From positions 1 through 17,929 of the forward strand of contig CAKTLD010000028.1 in NCBI GenBank assembly GCA_934572445.1: DNA of 17,929 nt, in the 5' to 3' direction. The stretch comes from an uncultured Oscillospiraceae bacterium. Its GTDB lineage: Bacteria > Bacillota > Clostridia > Oscillospirales > Oscillospiraceae. The position numbers and the translations under genes were made by a program. Below are positions 1-7,393 of the stretch, one piece after another; position 1 is the first letter of the stretch; every line of letters starts with the position of its first letter. The notes below the pieces were generated by a model, which saw only the letters and a program-made list of their open reading frames with translations, was not told the DNA's origin and did not search any database.

Positions 1-240
1 GGCATCATCGAGATGATCTACGCGCTCGACAAGATCGCGCCGGGCACCGCGAACGACGACACGCTGCTCTACGGCGTGGAGGTCAAGTTCTACAACATGG
101 AAGTCGCGCTCGACGAGCACCTTGAAACGCCGTACAAGGGGCTCTATGTCATCGGCGACGGCAGCGGCATTACGCACTCGCTGTCGCACGCGTCGGCGAG
201 CGGTGTGTACGTCGCCAGAGAGATCCTGAGAGCAATGTAA
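1..240 (+). CDS. FAD-dependent dehydrogenase, C-terminal end (COG2509-like), 5' partial
   Basis: The reading frame is open from base 1, so this is the last 79 residues of a protein that starts outside the window. The piece carries the motif YGVEVKFYN and, near its end, LYVIGDGSGITHSLSHASASG. This is the C-terminal FAD-contacting glycine motif (GDG-G) of the uncharacterised NAD(P)/FAD-dependent dehydrogenases of the COG2509 type, common in Clostridia. It should be a cytosolic flavoprotein; its substrate is not established. The gene converges on the minus-strand unit that ends at 380, and the two share the hairpin at 306-338. The family call rests on the C-terminal motif alone, because the dinucleotide-binding N terminus is not visible. 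Confidence 0.82.
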   Translation, partial: GIIEMIYALDKIAPGTANDDTLLYGVEVKFYNMEVALDEHLETPYKGLYVIGDGSGITHSLSHASASGVYVAREILRAM

Positions 241-305
241 ATTTTCGTATCGCATGCGGCGATACGGTTTCCTGCATGATGCAGGGATATGACAGATGAT
301 CCGGC

Positions 306-338
306 AAGGGGGCTCCTCTTCGAAAGAGGAGCCCCCTT
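306..338. terminator. Bidirectional terminator-like hairpin between convergent genes
   Basis: Perfect 15-bp inverted repeat (arms 306-320 and 324-338, AAGGGGGCTCCTCTT and its complement) around a 3-nt centre. It lies between the stop of the plus-strand dehydrogenase and the stop of the minus-strand unit. Neither side has a long T-tract, so termination efficiency is uncertain. A smaller CCGCAG/CTGCGG hairpin lies at 358-370. Nothing else is visible in 241-379. Confidence 0.6.
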
Positions 339-379
339 GTTCGCGTATCTGCGCCTTCCGCAGACTGCGGGAGACGCCG

Positions 380-817
380 TTATAGCCAGGCTTCAAAATA
401 GTACCATCTGTCCGTGATCTTCTTCGTCATGCCGCGGTTATCGCCTTCGGCGCGCCACGTCCAGCGGTCCTTGCCGTCCGGTACAAGCGTGACCTCCACG
501 CTCTGAAAGCCGCGCGGCTCATCATCGGGCGAATAGTAGCATCCGTAGTACTGGCGGCCATGCAGAAGCGACGAGCCGAAACTGAATTCGCCGATAGGAT
601 GCTCACCGTACCGCCCCCAGCAGGTATACCTGACGTCCACACCTTGCGAATAGTCGCCGGACAAGTCTTCGCTGAGCGCTGCTTCCAAAGTTTCCGCATT
701 TTTCGCCACAAACCGGTCTACCTGCTGCTCGGGCGCGGTCCACCAGAACAGTGTGAGAATCGCCGCGGCCCACACGATGACCGATACGGCGCGCTTTGTC
801 TTTTTGACGTTTTTCAT
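380..817 (-). CDS. Small membrane-anchored or secreted protein of unknown function
   Basis: 145 residues. After a basic start (MKNVKKTKR) comes one hydrophobic segment at about residues 10-27, read as a signal anchor or uncleaved signal peptide. The rest is polar and rich in aromatic residues, with a C-terminal half of the type YYGCYYSPDDEPRGFQ... and a final WYYFEAWL. I recall similar patterns in uncharacterised clostridial proteins but cannot name a family or function. The start is supported by AGGAAAG about 5 nt upstream. The gene lies 14 bp downstream of the PstS-like lipoprotein gene on the same strand, so the two are probably co-transcribed and may both act outside the membrane. Confidence 0.7.
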   Translation of the reverse strand: MKNVKKTKRAVSVIVWAAAILTLFWWTAPEQQVDRFVAKNAETLEAALSEDLSGDYSQGVDVRYTCWGRYGEHPIGEFSFGSSLLHGRQYYGCYYSPDDEPRGFQSVEVTLVPDGKDRWTWRAEGDNRGMTKKITDRWYYFEAWL

Positions 818-831
818 ACCGCTTTCCTTTC

Positions 832-2709
832 TCAGTCAGCCTCATAGCCGAGATAGGTCTCGAATACGCAGTCCATCGTTTCAAGGTCGTAGTACGAGAC
901 GGTGTTCAGGTCAAGCCGCTCGACGAGCCCGCCGCGCAGGGTAACTTGCTGATACCATCTTTCGCCGCGCAGCGTCAGGTTCTCAATGGGCGTGCCGTCG
1001 TCGCGGTAGTAATAAACGGTCATGCCGTCCTCGCTGTAGTCCTGCGTGAAGAGCAGGCCCGGCGCATCACTGCCGAGCGCCTCGTCCACCATGCGGTACG
1101 CATCCGCAACAGCGTAGGCCGGCTCGACGTAGTCTTCGCTCGGCATGCCGTCCAGCGCATCGAATTCATCCCATGCCATCTCGCCGGTCTTCCCGGTGGA
1201 AAGATCATAATAGCGGATGTTCTGGTAGGTATCGTCGTTGACCCAGCCGATCGCAAGGCGGTCGCCGCTGCGGTGTCCGCTGGGATCACCGCCCCACATG
1301 AGGCTGGAGATCATATTCTCCACATCCTCGTCGGAAATCCCCATCCCCTGATAGGAACGCTTCTGCGTGACCTTGCCGAATGTGTCCGTCACGGTCAGCG
1401 CATCATCGCCGAAGAGCAGCAGACCGTGCCTGCTCGTGCTCAGCGCACGGTAGCTCTCCTCCATGACCCAACTGCCATCCGCCGCCGCGACGGTATAGCG
1501 CTCTTCAAAACCGTCGATCCTGTTCGACTCCTGACCCTGCACCAGCGCAAGCACTGGCAGCGGGTGCTGCTCATAGTTTTCGTAATAGCTCGGATAAAAG
1601 ACATTCGAGTACACCGCGTCCGTCACAGCCACTCCGTCAAGGGTCATCAGGCCGTAGAGGCAACCCGTCGCGGCAGGCCAGTCGTCCATCAGCCGCCGCC
1701 CCGCATAGGGCACGAGCAGGCCGTAATCGTCCGCTGCCTTCAGCTCGCCCATATAGCCCTCGCTCAGACGCGAGCCGACCTGCGGCACGGTCTTCGGGAA
1801 TGTTCCCACATCAAGGATGGAGACATAGCCCTCCTTGGCGATGAGCGTCTGCCCCTCCTCGCTCAAAAGCCAGTCAAAGAGCACTTTGTTCGGTGCGCTC
1901 TTGGGCTCGCCCGCCGGGATGACGACATATTTCGGGTTCACGAGCGGATAGGTCTCCGAACGGATGGTGTCGGGGTTCGGCTCCACGCCCTCAAGCTTCA
2001 AGAGCTTGAGCCCCTGCGCCATCTTCATTTCTTCGGCATAGTAGTAAACGCTGTAGCCGATGGCTCCGGGCGAGCCATCGAAACTCTTGACGGTCTCCAT
2101 CAGCTGGCCCATCGTGGTCACGATGTACTCCGTCGGCGCGTCCATCATGGGCGTGCCCTGCATCACGAGCTTTTCCATCAGCGTCTGACTGCCCGCGCCC
2201 TCATTGCGCTGCAATGCGGTAATGGGCCGGTCCTCGCCGCCAAGCTCTTTCCAGTTCGTGATCTTGCCGGAGTAAATGTCCCGCGCCTGCTCGACGGTGA
2301 TGGAATCGACGGGGTTATCTTCATTCACGACGAAGACGAAGGCATCGGTCGCAAAGGGCTGCTTTTCCCACTCAAAATTCAGCTCCTTCTTCCGCGTCAT
2401 GACCTCGTCGTTGGCCTCGCCGACGATCAGCAGGTCGGCACTGCCCTCAAGAAGATTAAAATACGCCGTCGTGGTCTTGTTGAAGCGGACAAGGTCCTGC
2501 ACGTCCTCGCGGCTCTCGCCCAGGAGCTCTGCACATACAGCGAGTGCCAGCGGCACGGTGGAGGTCGAACCGTCGAGCCGCGGCATATTTTCGCGTGTAA
2601 AGGTAAATCCATACGCCGGTTCACGCGTCTCCTCATTCTGCTTTCCGCAGGCGGCAAGCATTGAAAGCGCCAGCGCAAGACAAAGCAGCACGGCAAGGGG
2701 TCGTTTCAT
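832..2709 (-). CDS. PstS-like substrate-binding lipoprotein with long C-terminal extension
   Basis: 625 residues. The N terminus is a lipoprotein signal (MKRPLAVLL... lipobox LAAC, Cys21). Residues about 35-310 look like a type-2 periplasmic binding fold of the phosphate-binding family, with the anion-binding motif DGSTST (46-51) and the loop RNEGAGSQT. The next 310 or so residues are not part of normal PstS, which has about 280-330 residues in all. They contain pieces such as YGLMTLDGVAVTDAVYSNV that resemble WG-type beta repeats. I start at the ATG at 2709, because GGAAAGGA is about 10 nt upstream; the in-frame GTG at 2718 sits almost on top of that site. No pstC, pstA, pstB or phoU lies nearby, so this is an orphan binding protein. 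It may be a phosphate sensor or scavenger, but the ligand is inferred from the motif only. Confidence 0.82.
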   Translation of the reverse strand: MKRPLAVLLCLALALSMLAACGKQNEETREPAYGFTFTRENMPRLDGSTSTVPLALAVCAELLGESREDVQDLVRFNKTTTAYFNLLEGSADLLIVGEANDEVMTRKKELNFEWEKQPFATDAFVFVVNEDNPVDSITVEQARDIYSGKITNWKELGGEDRPITALQRNEGAGSQTLMEKLVMQGTPMMDAPTEYIVTTMGQLMETVKSFDGSPGAIGYSVYYYAEEMKMAQGLKLLKLEGVEPNPDTIRSETYPLVNPKYVVIPAGEPKSAPNKVLFDWLLSEEGQTLIAKEGYVSILDVGTFPKTVPQVGSRLSEGYMGELKAADDYGLLVPYAGRRLMDDWPAATGCLYGLMTLDGVAVTDAVYSNVFYPSYYENYEQHPLPVLALVQGQESNRIDGFEERYTVAAADGSWVMEESYRALSTSRHGLLLFGDDALTVTDTFGKVTQKRSYQGMGISDEDVENMISSLMWGGDPSGHRSGDRLAIGWVNDDTYQNIRYYDLSTGKTGEMAWDEFDALDGMPSEDYVEPAYAVADAYRMVDEALGSDAPGLLFTQDYSEDGMTVYYYRDDGTPIENLTLRGERWYQQVTLRGGLVERLDLNTVSYYDLETMDCVFETYLGYEAD

Positions 2710-2765
2710 CAAAAGCACATCCTTTCCGGTTTTGTTTCTGCTTATTTAAGACGAAGAAAAGGCAG

Positions 2766-2808
2766 AAAAAGTTCCCGCTGTGCGGAATCTTTTCTGCACA
2801 GCGGGAAC
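2766..2808 (-). terminator. Intrinsic terminator of the mltG-U32-mazG unit
   Basis: Perfect 13-bp stem (GTTCCCGCTGTGC at 2771-2783 with its complement at 2796-2808) and a 12-nt loop. Read on the minus strand it is followed by TTTTT (complement of 2766-2770). It begins 7 bp after the stop of the MazG-like gene. The arm core CCGCTGTGC recurs in the terminator at 17077-17117. Confidence 0.88.
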
Positions 2809-2814
2809 ATCCTT

Positions 2815-3150
2815 TTACAAATCGCCCGAAAGGCGCACGCGCGAGCGCTGTGCGTCAAAGCCCTCGGGATAGCGGGCGGCCAATTTATCGAGATTTGCCT
2901 GCAAAATATCGTCCAAGTCCAGATCGAGCGCGGTCGCGGCCTCGGCCAGATACCACGCTATGTCGCCAAGCTCTTTGGCCAAGTGTGCCTTGTCAAGCTC
3001 GTGCCCCTGTGCGAGCCATTTTTTCACGATGTCGATAGTTTCGCCGCTTTCGCCGCAAAGCCCCATCACGCTGTTGATGAGCACGTCCTTTCGCGACAGC
3101 GCGGGGTTGAGCGTTGTCATCGCCTTCTTCTGGTATTCGTTGGCCGTCAT
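2815..3150 (-). CDS. MazG-like nucleotide pyrophosphohydrolase
   Basis: 111 residues, the size of a single-domain MazG-like protein (all-alpha NTP pyrophosphohydrolase superfamily). The metal-binding pattern ExxE...ExxD is complete: Glu34 and Glu37 in GLCGESGETID, then Glu60 and Asp63 in KELGDIAWYLAE. Members hydrolyse (d)NTPs to the monophosphate and pyrophosphate, usually for pool cleaning; which nucleotide this one prefers cannot be told. The start has an AGGAG site about 9 nt upstream, and this site abuts the stop of the U32 gene 15 bp away. The gene is the last one before a strong terminator, in an apparent mltG-U32-mazG operon. Confidence 0.88.
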   Translation of the reverse strand: MTANEYQKKAMTTLNPALSRKDVLINSVMGLCGESGETIDIVKKWLAQGHELDKAHLAKELGDIAWYLAEAATALDLDLDDILQANLDKLAARYPEGFDAQRSRVRLSGDL

Positions 3151-3165
3151 CGAAATGAACTCCTT

Positions 3166-4389
3166 TCAGTCCTTTGCGCTCAGCGCGACCGCGTGGCGCA
3201 CGAAACTCATCGGCGGCACAGGCCGCGGCAGCTTCATCCTGAAAACCATCTGCGGCGTGCGCGGCTCGTAGAGCTCGAAGCCCTCGAGATCGTGCATCAC
3301 GGGCGCGGTCATCGTGAACGGGCGGCTGTCGGGACCGACGAGCTCGATCTCGTCGCCCGCGGCGAACTTGTTGCGAAGCGACAGCGTCGCGCTGCCGTCT
3401 GCATCGCAGTCCGTCACGACGGCGCAGACCTGCCAGTCGCGGATGTAGCGCGAGTTGTCGTAATACTGCCCCGGCTGGCCGTAGTAGAAGCCCGTCGAAT
3501 AATGGCGGTGGCTCACATGCTCCACCTCATCGCGCCAGACGGGGGCGACTTTCCTGCCCGCGGCAACGTCGTCGAGCACATGGCGGTACGCACCCGTGAC
3601 GATGGCGGCGTAGTAGGCCGACTTCGCGCGCCCCTCGATCTTGATGCAGTCAATGCCCGCGTCCATGATGTCGTCTAAATGATCGATCATGCACATGTCG
3701 CGCGAATTCATGATGTAAGTCCCCTTCTCATCCTCAAAGACGGGGAAATATTCGCCCGGACGCTTCTCCTCCATCAGCGCATACTGGTAGCGGCAGGGCT
3801 GGGCGCACTGGCCGCGATTCGAGTCGCGGCCGGTCATGTAGTTTGAGAGAAGGCAACGCCCCGAATAGCTCACGCACATCGCGCCGTGACAGAAGGTCTC
3901 GATCTCCAGCTCCTCGGGAATTTTCGCGCGCATTTCGCGGATTTCCTGTAAAGAGACTTCCCTTGCCAGCACCACACGCTTCGCGCCTAAATCGTACCAC
4001 GCGCGGGCGCACTCGTAGTTGGCGATGGACTGCTGGGTCGAAATATGACGCTCACACTTCGGCGCATACTTCCCCGCGAGCGTAAACGCGCCGAGATCGG
4101 CCAAAATGAGCGCGTCGACGCCTGCGTCGTTCAGACGCTCCAAGTGCTCGGGCAGGCGCGCGACCTCATCGTTGCGCGGCATGGTATTTACCGTCACATG
4201 GACGCGCACATTATGCTCATGCGCAAAGCGCACAGCCTTTGGCAGCTCTTCGGGCGTGAAGTTGCCCGCAAACGAGCGCATACCGAAGCTGGTACCCGCG
4301 AGGTACACCGCGTCCGCGCCGTAGAGCACCGCCATCTGAAGCTTTTCCATGTCGCCTGCCGGGGCGAGGATCTCGGGTTTCTTTCTCAT
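3166..4389 (-). CDS. Peptidase U32 family protein, probable tRNA U34 hydroxylation protein (TrhP type)
   Basis: 407 residues starting MRKKPEILAPAGDMEKLQMA, the standard N terminus of the collagenase-like U32 family. The U32 signature is at 164-181 (ETFCHGAMCVSYSGRCLL). It is followed by NRGQCAQPCRY, giving Cys167, Cys172, Cys179, Cys195 and Cys199, four of which are expected to hold an iron-sulfur cluster. Studied relatives (E. coli YegQ/TrhP, B. subtilis YrrN/YrrO) act in prephenate-dependent 5-hydroxylation of tRNA uridine-34 rather than as proteases. I use the ATG at 4389 because GAGGAAG lies about 7 nt upstream and homologues begin there; the frame is open further, to 4440. mltG directly upstream matches the B. 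subtilis yrrL-yrrO neighbourhood. A 23S rRNA-hydroxylation (RlhA) role is the main alternative. Confidence 0.88.
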   Translation of the reverse strand: MRKKPEILAPAGDMEKLQMAVLYGADAVYLAGTSFGMRSFAGNFTPEELPKAVRFAHEHNVRVHVTVNTMPRNDEVARLPEHLERLNDAGVDALILADLGAFTLAGKYAPKCERHISTQQSIANYECARAWYDLGAKRVVLAREVSLQEIREMRAKIPEELEIETFCHGAMCVSYSGRCLLSNYMTGRDSNRGQCAQPCRYQYALMEEKRPGEYFPVFEDEKGTYIMNSRDMCMIDHLDDIMDAGIDCIKIEGRAKSAYYAAIVTGAYRHVLDDVAAGRKVAPVWRDEVEHVSHRHYSTGFYYGQPGQYYDNSRYIRDWQVCAVVTDCDADGSATLSLRNKFAAGDEIELVGPDSRPFTMTAPVMHDLEGFELYEPRTPQMVFRMKLPRPVPPMSFVRHAVALSAKD

Positions 4390-4408
4390 ATATGCTTCCT
4401 CTTTCAAA

Positions 4409-4438
4409 GCGGCAGCATGGCATGAGCCATGCTGCCGC
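4409..4438 (-). other. Hairpin between mltG and the U32 gene (possible attenuator or weak terminator)
   Basis: Perfect 13-bp stem (GCGGCAGCATGGC at 4409-4421, complement at 4426-4438) with the 4-nt loop ATGA. It lies just after the mltG stop. On the minus strand only TTT follows the stem, so full termination is doubtful. It could reduce or process the transcript between mltG and the U32 gene. Confidence 0.55.
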
Positions 4439-4445
4439 ATCGTAT

Positions 4446-5606
4446 TTATCCGCCGTACTGATCGGAGCTGACAAAGCTTGTATGCTCGGCATAGGTGCGG
4501 AAGAAGTGATGCACGCCATCCTTGCCGAGGGCGTAGAAGTAGTAGTTCGTCTCCGCCGGCTCAAGTGCCGCCCTGATCGAAGCAAGGCCGGGGTTCGTGA
4601 TGGGCGTAGGCGGCAGACCCTCGTAAAGCGAGAGGTTATAGGGTGAGTTATACTCAAGGTCACTGCTCGTCAGCGTACCAGTAAACTTATCACCGAGGCC
4701 GTAGATCAGCGAAGCGTCGATCTGCAGCTTGTGGTATGTCTCGCCGACGTTGTTCAGGCGGTTATAGATGACGGAGGCGATCTTCTCGCGGTCAGTACCA
4801 TCGGTCTCCTTTTCAATGAGCGAGGCGATGGTCAGGATCTCGCTGAGAGAATACTTCGACTCGTCGACCTTCTGCATCAGCTCATCATCCATCTTTGTAT
4901 CAAAGTTGGCGATCAGACGGGCCAGCGCGTGCGCGGGGGCCTCGTCCACGAAAAACTCATAGGTGTCGGGGAACAGATAGCCCTCAAGGCGCGTGAGGTC
5001 GCCCTTCTTATTGTTGTCGATGAAAGCATAGTCAAAGTCGGCGTTCATCGCCGCGTCGGTCAGGCTTTCCTCGGTATTGACGCCGTATTTGGCCAGCAGC
5101 GCAATGACCTGACGGACATTGTAGCCTTCGGGGATAGAAACGGTGACGGTGTTGGCCGTGAGCGAGGCGTTCTTGTTGCTCATGCGGTTGATGAGCGCGT
5201 CATAGTCCATGTCGCTGTTGACTTCATAAGTGCCGACACCGATGCGGCTCTCGGCCTTGCGCACCTTGCCGAAGAGCTTAAAGAACCACTTATACTGAAT
5301 CAGTCCCTCATCCTTGAGCTTGTCGGCGATGGTGTTGAGCGTATCGTCGCGCGTGATCTCAATGGTCGTCTCGACAGGGTCCTTGTTGAACGAGCACATA
5401 TCGTTCGCCAGCAGCCAGCCCACAGCCGCAAGGATAGCCGAGACCACCAGCACAAAGATCAGCCAAAGCATAAAGCGGCGGCGCTGACCCTGACGTTTGC
5501 GCCGTTTCCGTTCGGCTGCACTGTGGCCGCTGCGGTGGGGCGGCTCCGCTTCGCGGACGCTCTCGGCGTCCCAGCGGGCGGTATCGTATTTTTCATCGTA
5601 ACTCAT
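4446..5606 (-). CDS. mltG: Endolytic murein transglycosylase MltG
   Basis: 386 residues. A charged cytoplasmic tail (1-44, with the basic run ERKRRKRQGQRRR) precedes one transmembrane helix at about 45-67. The extracellular part follows, with a LysM-like subdomain (about 80-145) and then the YceG catalytic domain. The family motifs LEGYLFPDTYEF (207-218) and ASLIEKETDG (261-270) are present; Glu265 aligns with the catalytic Glu218 of E. coli MltG. The enzyme cuts nascent glycan strands at the outer face of the membrane and so sets their length. A strong AAGGAG site lies about 7 nt upstream of the ATG. The gene probably heads the mltG-U32-mazG unit. The extended basic N-terminal tail is typical of Gram-positive forms. 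Confidence 0.94.
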   Translation of the reverse strand: MSYDEKYDTARWDAESVREAEPPHRSGHSAAERKRRKRQGQRRRFMLWLIFVLVVSAILAAVGWLLANDMCSFNKDPVETTIEITRDDTLNTIADKLKDEGLIQYKWFFKLFGKVRKAESRIGVGTYEVNSDMDYDALINRMSNKNASLTANTVTVSIPEGYNVRQVIALLAKYGVNTEESLTDAAMNADFDYAFIDNNKKGDLTRLEGYLFPDTYEFFVDEAPAHALARLIANFDTKMDDELMQKVDESKYSLSEILTIASLIEKETDGTDREKIASVIYNRLNNVGETYHKLQIDASLIYGLGDKFTGTLTSSDLEYNSPYNLSLYEGLPPTPITNPGLASIRAALEPAETNYYFYALGKDGVHHFFRTYAEHTSFVSSDQYGG

Positions 5607-5727
5607 GGATTATCTCCTTTACCGGCGGATCGCTTAAATCTTGCCCACTTTTTTCCTTGGTCAGGCTCCTATCAGCTCTTTCGCGCATAGGATAAGACAG
5701 AGCATGACAAGTGAGGTGAAACAAAGT

Positions 5728-5874
5728 ATGTGCAACAACAATAACTGCTCCTGCGTGTGGCTGATCCTGATCATCATTCTGGTCCTGTTCGGCTGCGGCG
5801 GATGCGGCAATGGCTGCGGCTGCGGCTGCAACAACAGCTGCGGGTGCAATAACAGCAACGATTGCTGCTGCTAA
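5728..5874 (+). CDS. Very cysteine-rich small membrane protein (48 aa)
   Basis: 48 residues, 13 of them cysteine, plus many Asn and Gly. The layout is MCNNNNCSC, one hydrophobic helix (about 10-22, VWLILIIILVLFG), then a tail of CG, CGC and CNNS units ending in CCC. I start at 5728 because GAGGTG lies 9 nt upstream; earlier in-frame ATGs at 5641 and 5704 have no comparable site. The protein resembles the clostridial small proteins annotated as 'chorion class high-cysteine' and loosely the YjcZ-type sporulation peptides. Its function is unknown; metal binding, or a cross-linked spore or envelope component, is guesswork. It is monocistronic, divergent from mltG, and ends at a clear terminator. 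It is easily missed by gene callers because of its size. Confidence 0.8.
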   Translation: MCNNNNCSCVWLILIIILVLFGCGGCGNGCGCGCNNSCGCNNSNDCCC

Positions 5875-5886
5875 AGCATGATCCTC

Positions 5887-5924
5887 CTGTGAAGATGGGG
5901 CGCGCAAGCGTCCCCTTTTCACAG
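5887..5924 (+). terminator. Terminator of the cysteine-rich gene
   Basis: Two-part hairpin. The outer stem is CTGTGAA (5887-5893) with TTCACAG (5918-5924). The inner stem is GGGGCGC with GCG(T)CCCC, closed by a GCAA tetraloop at 5904-5907. TTTT follows the inner stem at 5916-5919. It also sits downstream of tmk on the other strand but has no T-tract in that direction. Confidence 0.7.
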
Positions 5925-5942
5925 CTTTAGACGCGGACAGGC

Positions 5943-6608
5943 TCAAAAAAGTTCCCGCACGCAGCAATAGATCTCTTCGTGGATATCCTCAATCGCGCGC
6001 ATCTCGCCGCCGCTCGAGCAGTCGATGCGTCTCCAGCCGCACTCCTCAATGGTGCGCGCCGCCGCTTCACGGCAGCGGCGAAGGTAATCCTCATCCTGCT
6101 CGTGGATATCGGCAGTGGTGCTCGTCGCCTGCTCGCGTGCGCGCAGCATCCGTTCGCTGAGCTCCGTCGGTACGTCAAGGTAAAAGACGAGAGAAGGCTC
6201 AGGAAGTCCCAAAAGGCGGTACTCAAAGTCAAACAACCATCTGAGATAAGCCTGTCTCTCCCCTTCCGGCAGCTTGCTCGCCTGATGCACGGCGTTTGAG
6301 GTCGTGTAGCGGTCAGCGATGAGTAAGCCCCCCGCCTCGTAATACTTACCCCAGTCCTGCTTGTAGGACGCATAGCGATCCACGGAGTAAAATGTCGACG
6401 CCGCATAGGCGTTCACATCACTCGGATGCGTGCCGAACGCACCGCCGAGGTACAGCTCGACGAGCGCGGCGGATTTTTCCCCATAGCGCGGGAAGTTGAG
6501 CTTGCGGCAGTCCACACCCTCGCGCCGCAAGCGCTCGAACAGCAGCCTGCTCTGCGTCGCCTTGCCCGAACCGTCCGTCCCCTCAAATACGATCAGTTTT
6601 CCGCTCAT
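5943..6608 (-). CDS. tmk: Thymidylate kinase (dTMP kinase)
   Basis: 221 residues. The P-loop is at the N terminus (KLIVFEGTDGSGKATQ, about residues 4-19). The NFPRY segment and the ADRYTTSN motif, which position dTMP and the catalytic Arg, follow. It phosphorylates dTMP to dTDP for dTTP synthesis. The residue after the P-loop lysine is Ala instead of the usual Thr or Ser, with Thr one position later. The start at 6608 is chosen because GGGGGAGAAG lies about 7 nt upstream and the ATG overlaps the stop of the upstream glycosyltransferase gene (ATGA, 4 bp); the frame is open further, to 6701. Expression should depend on the promoter at 7365-7393 and on translational coupling. Confidence 0.9.
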   Translation of the reverse strand: MSGKLIVFEGTDGSGKATQSRLLFERLRREGVDCRKLNFPRYGEKSAALVELYLGGAFGTHPSDVNAYAASTFYSVDRYASYKQDWGKYYEAGGLLIADRYTTSNAVHQASKLPEGERQAYLRWLFDFEYRLLGLPEPSLVFYLDVPTELSERMLRAREQATSTTADIHEQDEDYLRRCREAAARTIEECGWRRIDCSSGGEMRAIEDIHEEIYCCVRELF

Positions 6609-7321
6609 CTGTTCTTCTCCCCCGAAACGTGGACAAGAAACAGCGGCAGCTTCATCATGCGGCCGATGCGGGACGGATTTTTGATCAGGCGGTAGAACCA
6701 CTCCAGGTTGTGCTTGCAGTAGAATTCCGGCGCGCGCTGCGCGACGCCCGCGAAAATATCCATCGAGCCGCCGAGGCCCATTAAAAGGTGGCAGCCCGTT
6801 GCCTCACCGTACTTGGCCATGAAAAGCTCCTGCTTTGGCGCACCAAGGCAGACGAGCGCCATATCCGCGCCGCTCGCCTTGATCTCCGCAGCGATGGGAG
6901 CGTCCTCCTTAAAGTAACCGTCGTGCGTGCCGGCGATCACAAGGCCAGGAAAGCGGTTTTTGAGGTTTTCCGCCGCCTGCTCGGCGATGCCCGGCTTTGC
7001 ACCCAGCAGGTATACGCTTTTGCCGAGCTTTGCGCAGCGCTCGATCATGCCTGTGCCGAACTCGATACCGGGCACGCGTCCCTTGAGCGGCGTGTGCAGA
7101 AGCTTTGCGCCATAGACCACGCCGATGCCGTCCGGCAGAACAAGATCCGCGCCGTTCACAGCGGCGTTCGCCGCGGCGTCCGCACGGCAGGTCTCCACGA
7201 TCTCGGGATTGGGCGTGACGACATAGTGCGCGCCCTCGGAGCACAACAGCTCTTCCCCGCGCGCAAGCGCCTCGTCCATTGTGACATTGTCAAAGCCTAC
7301 GCCTAAAATATTGACTCGCAT
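6605..7321 (-). CDS. WecG/TagA/CpsF family glycosyltransferase
   Basis: 238 residues from the chosen start MRVNILGVGF. The family landmarks are TPNPEI (36-41), the PDGIGVV segment with the presumed catalytic Asp64, a GTHDGYF loop, CLGAPKQELF, and the C-terminal LEWFYRLIKNPSRIGRM appendage that in TagA helps membrane binding. The enzyme would transfer N-acetylmannosamine or a similar sugar from UDP to a lipid-linked GlcNAc, as in wall teichoic acid or other wall polymers; its exact product cannot be read from sequence. ATGs at 7333 and 7321 are both possible, and neither has a strong ribosome site (GGA about 11 nt before 7321). A start at 7393 is ruled out because the promoter lies inside it. 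The stop overlaps tmk by 4 bp. Confidence 0.88.
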   Translation of the reverse strand: MRVNILGVGFDNVTMDEALARGEELLCSEGAHYVVTPNPEIVETCRADAAANAAVNGADLVLPDGIGVVYGAKLLHTPLKGRVPGIEFGTGMIERCAKLGKSVYLLGAKPGIAEQAAENLKNRFPGLVIAGTHDGYFKEDAPIAAEIKASGADMALVCLGAPKQELFMAKYGEATGCHLLMGLGGSMDIFAGVAQRAPEFYCKHNLEWFYRLIKNPSRIGRMMKLPLFLVHVSGEKNR

Positions 7322-7364
7322 GGCAGCTTTCATCCGTTTCTTTTGGTTTTTGATCAATCGGTTT

Positions 7365-7393
7365 ATTATATCATGCTTTCTTTTCGCTTTCAA
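7365..7393 (-). promoter_or_regulatory. Sigma-A promoter of the glycosyltransferase-tmk operon, inside the 3' end of the EamA gene
   Basis: On the minus strand TTGAAA (7388-7393) and a perfect TATAAT (7365-7370) are separated by exactly 17 bp. Transcription would start near 7358, giving a leader of about 25-37 nt. The -35 and spacer overlap the last codons of the EamA transporter gene, which ends at 7371. Confidence 0.85.

Noticed and set aside
946..2664. 572-codon open frame on the plus strand opposite the PstS-like gene
   Set aside because: Antisense shadow of a GC-rich gene. Its product is full of His, Arg and Val runs without domains, and no ribosome site is present; the minus-strand frame has a lipobox and a binding motif.
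5686..5694. Sigma-K-like -10 (CATAGGATA) upstream of the cysteine-rich gene
   Set aside because: The -10 pattern fits, but no matching -35 (AC) is at the right distance, so a sporulation promoter cannot be claimed.
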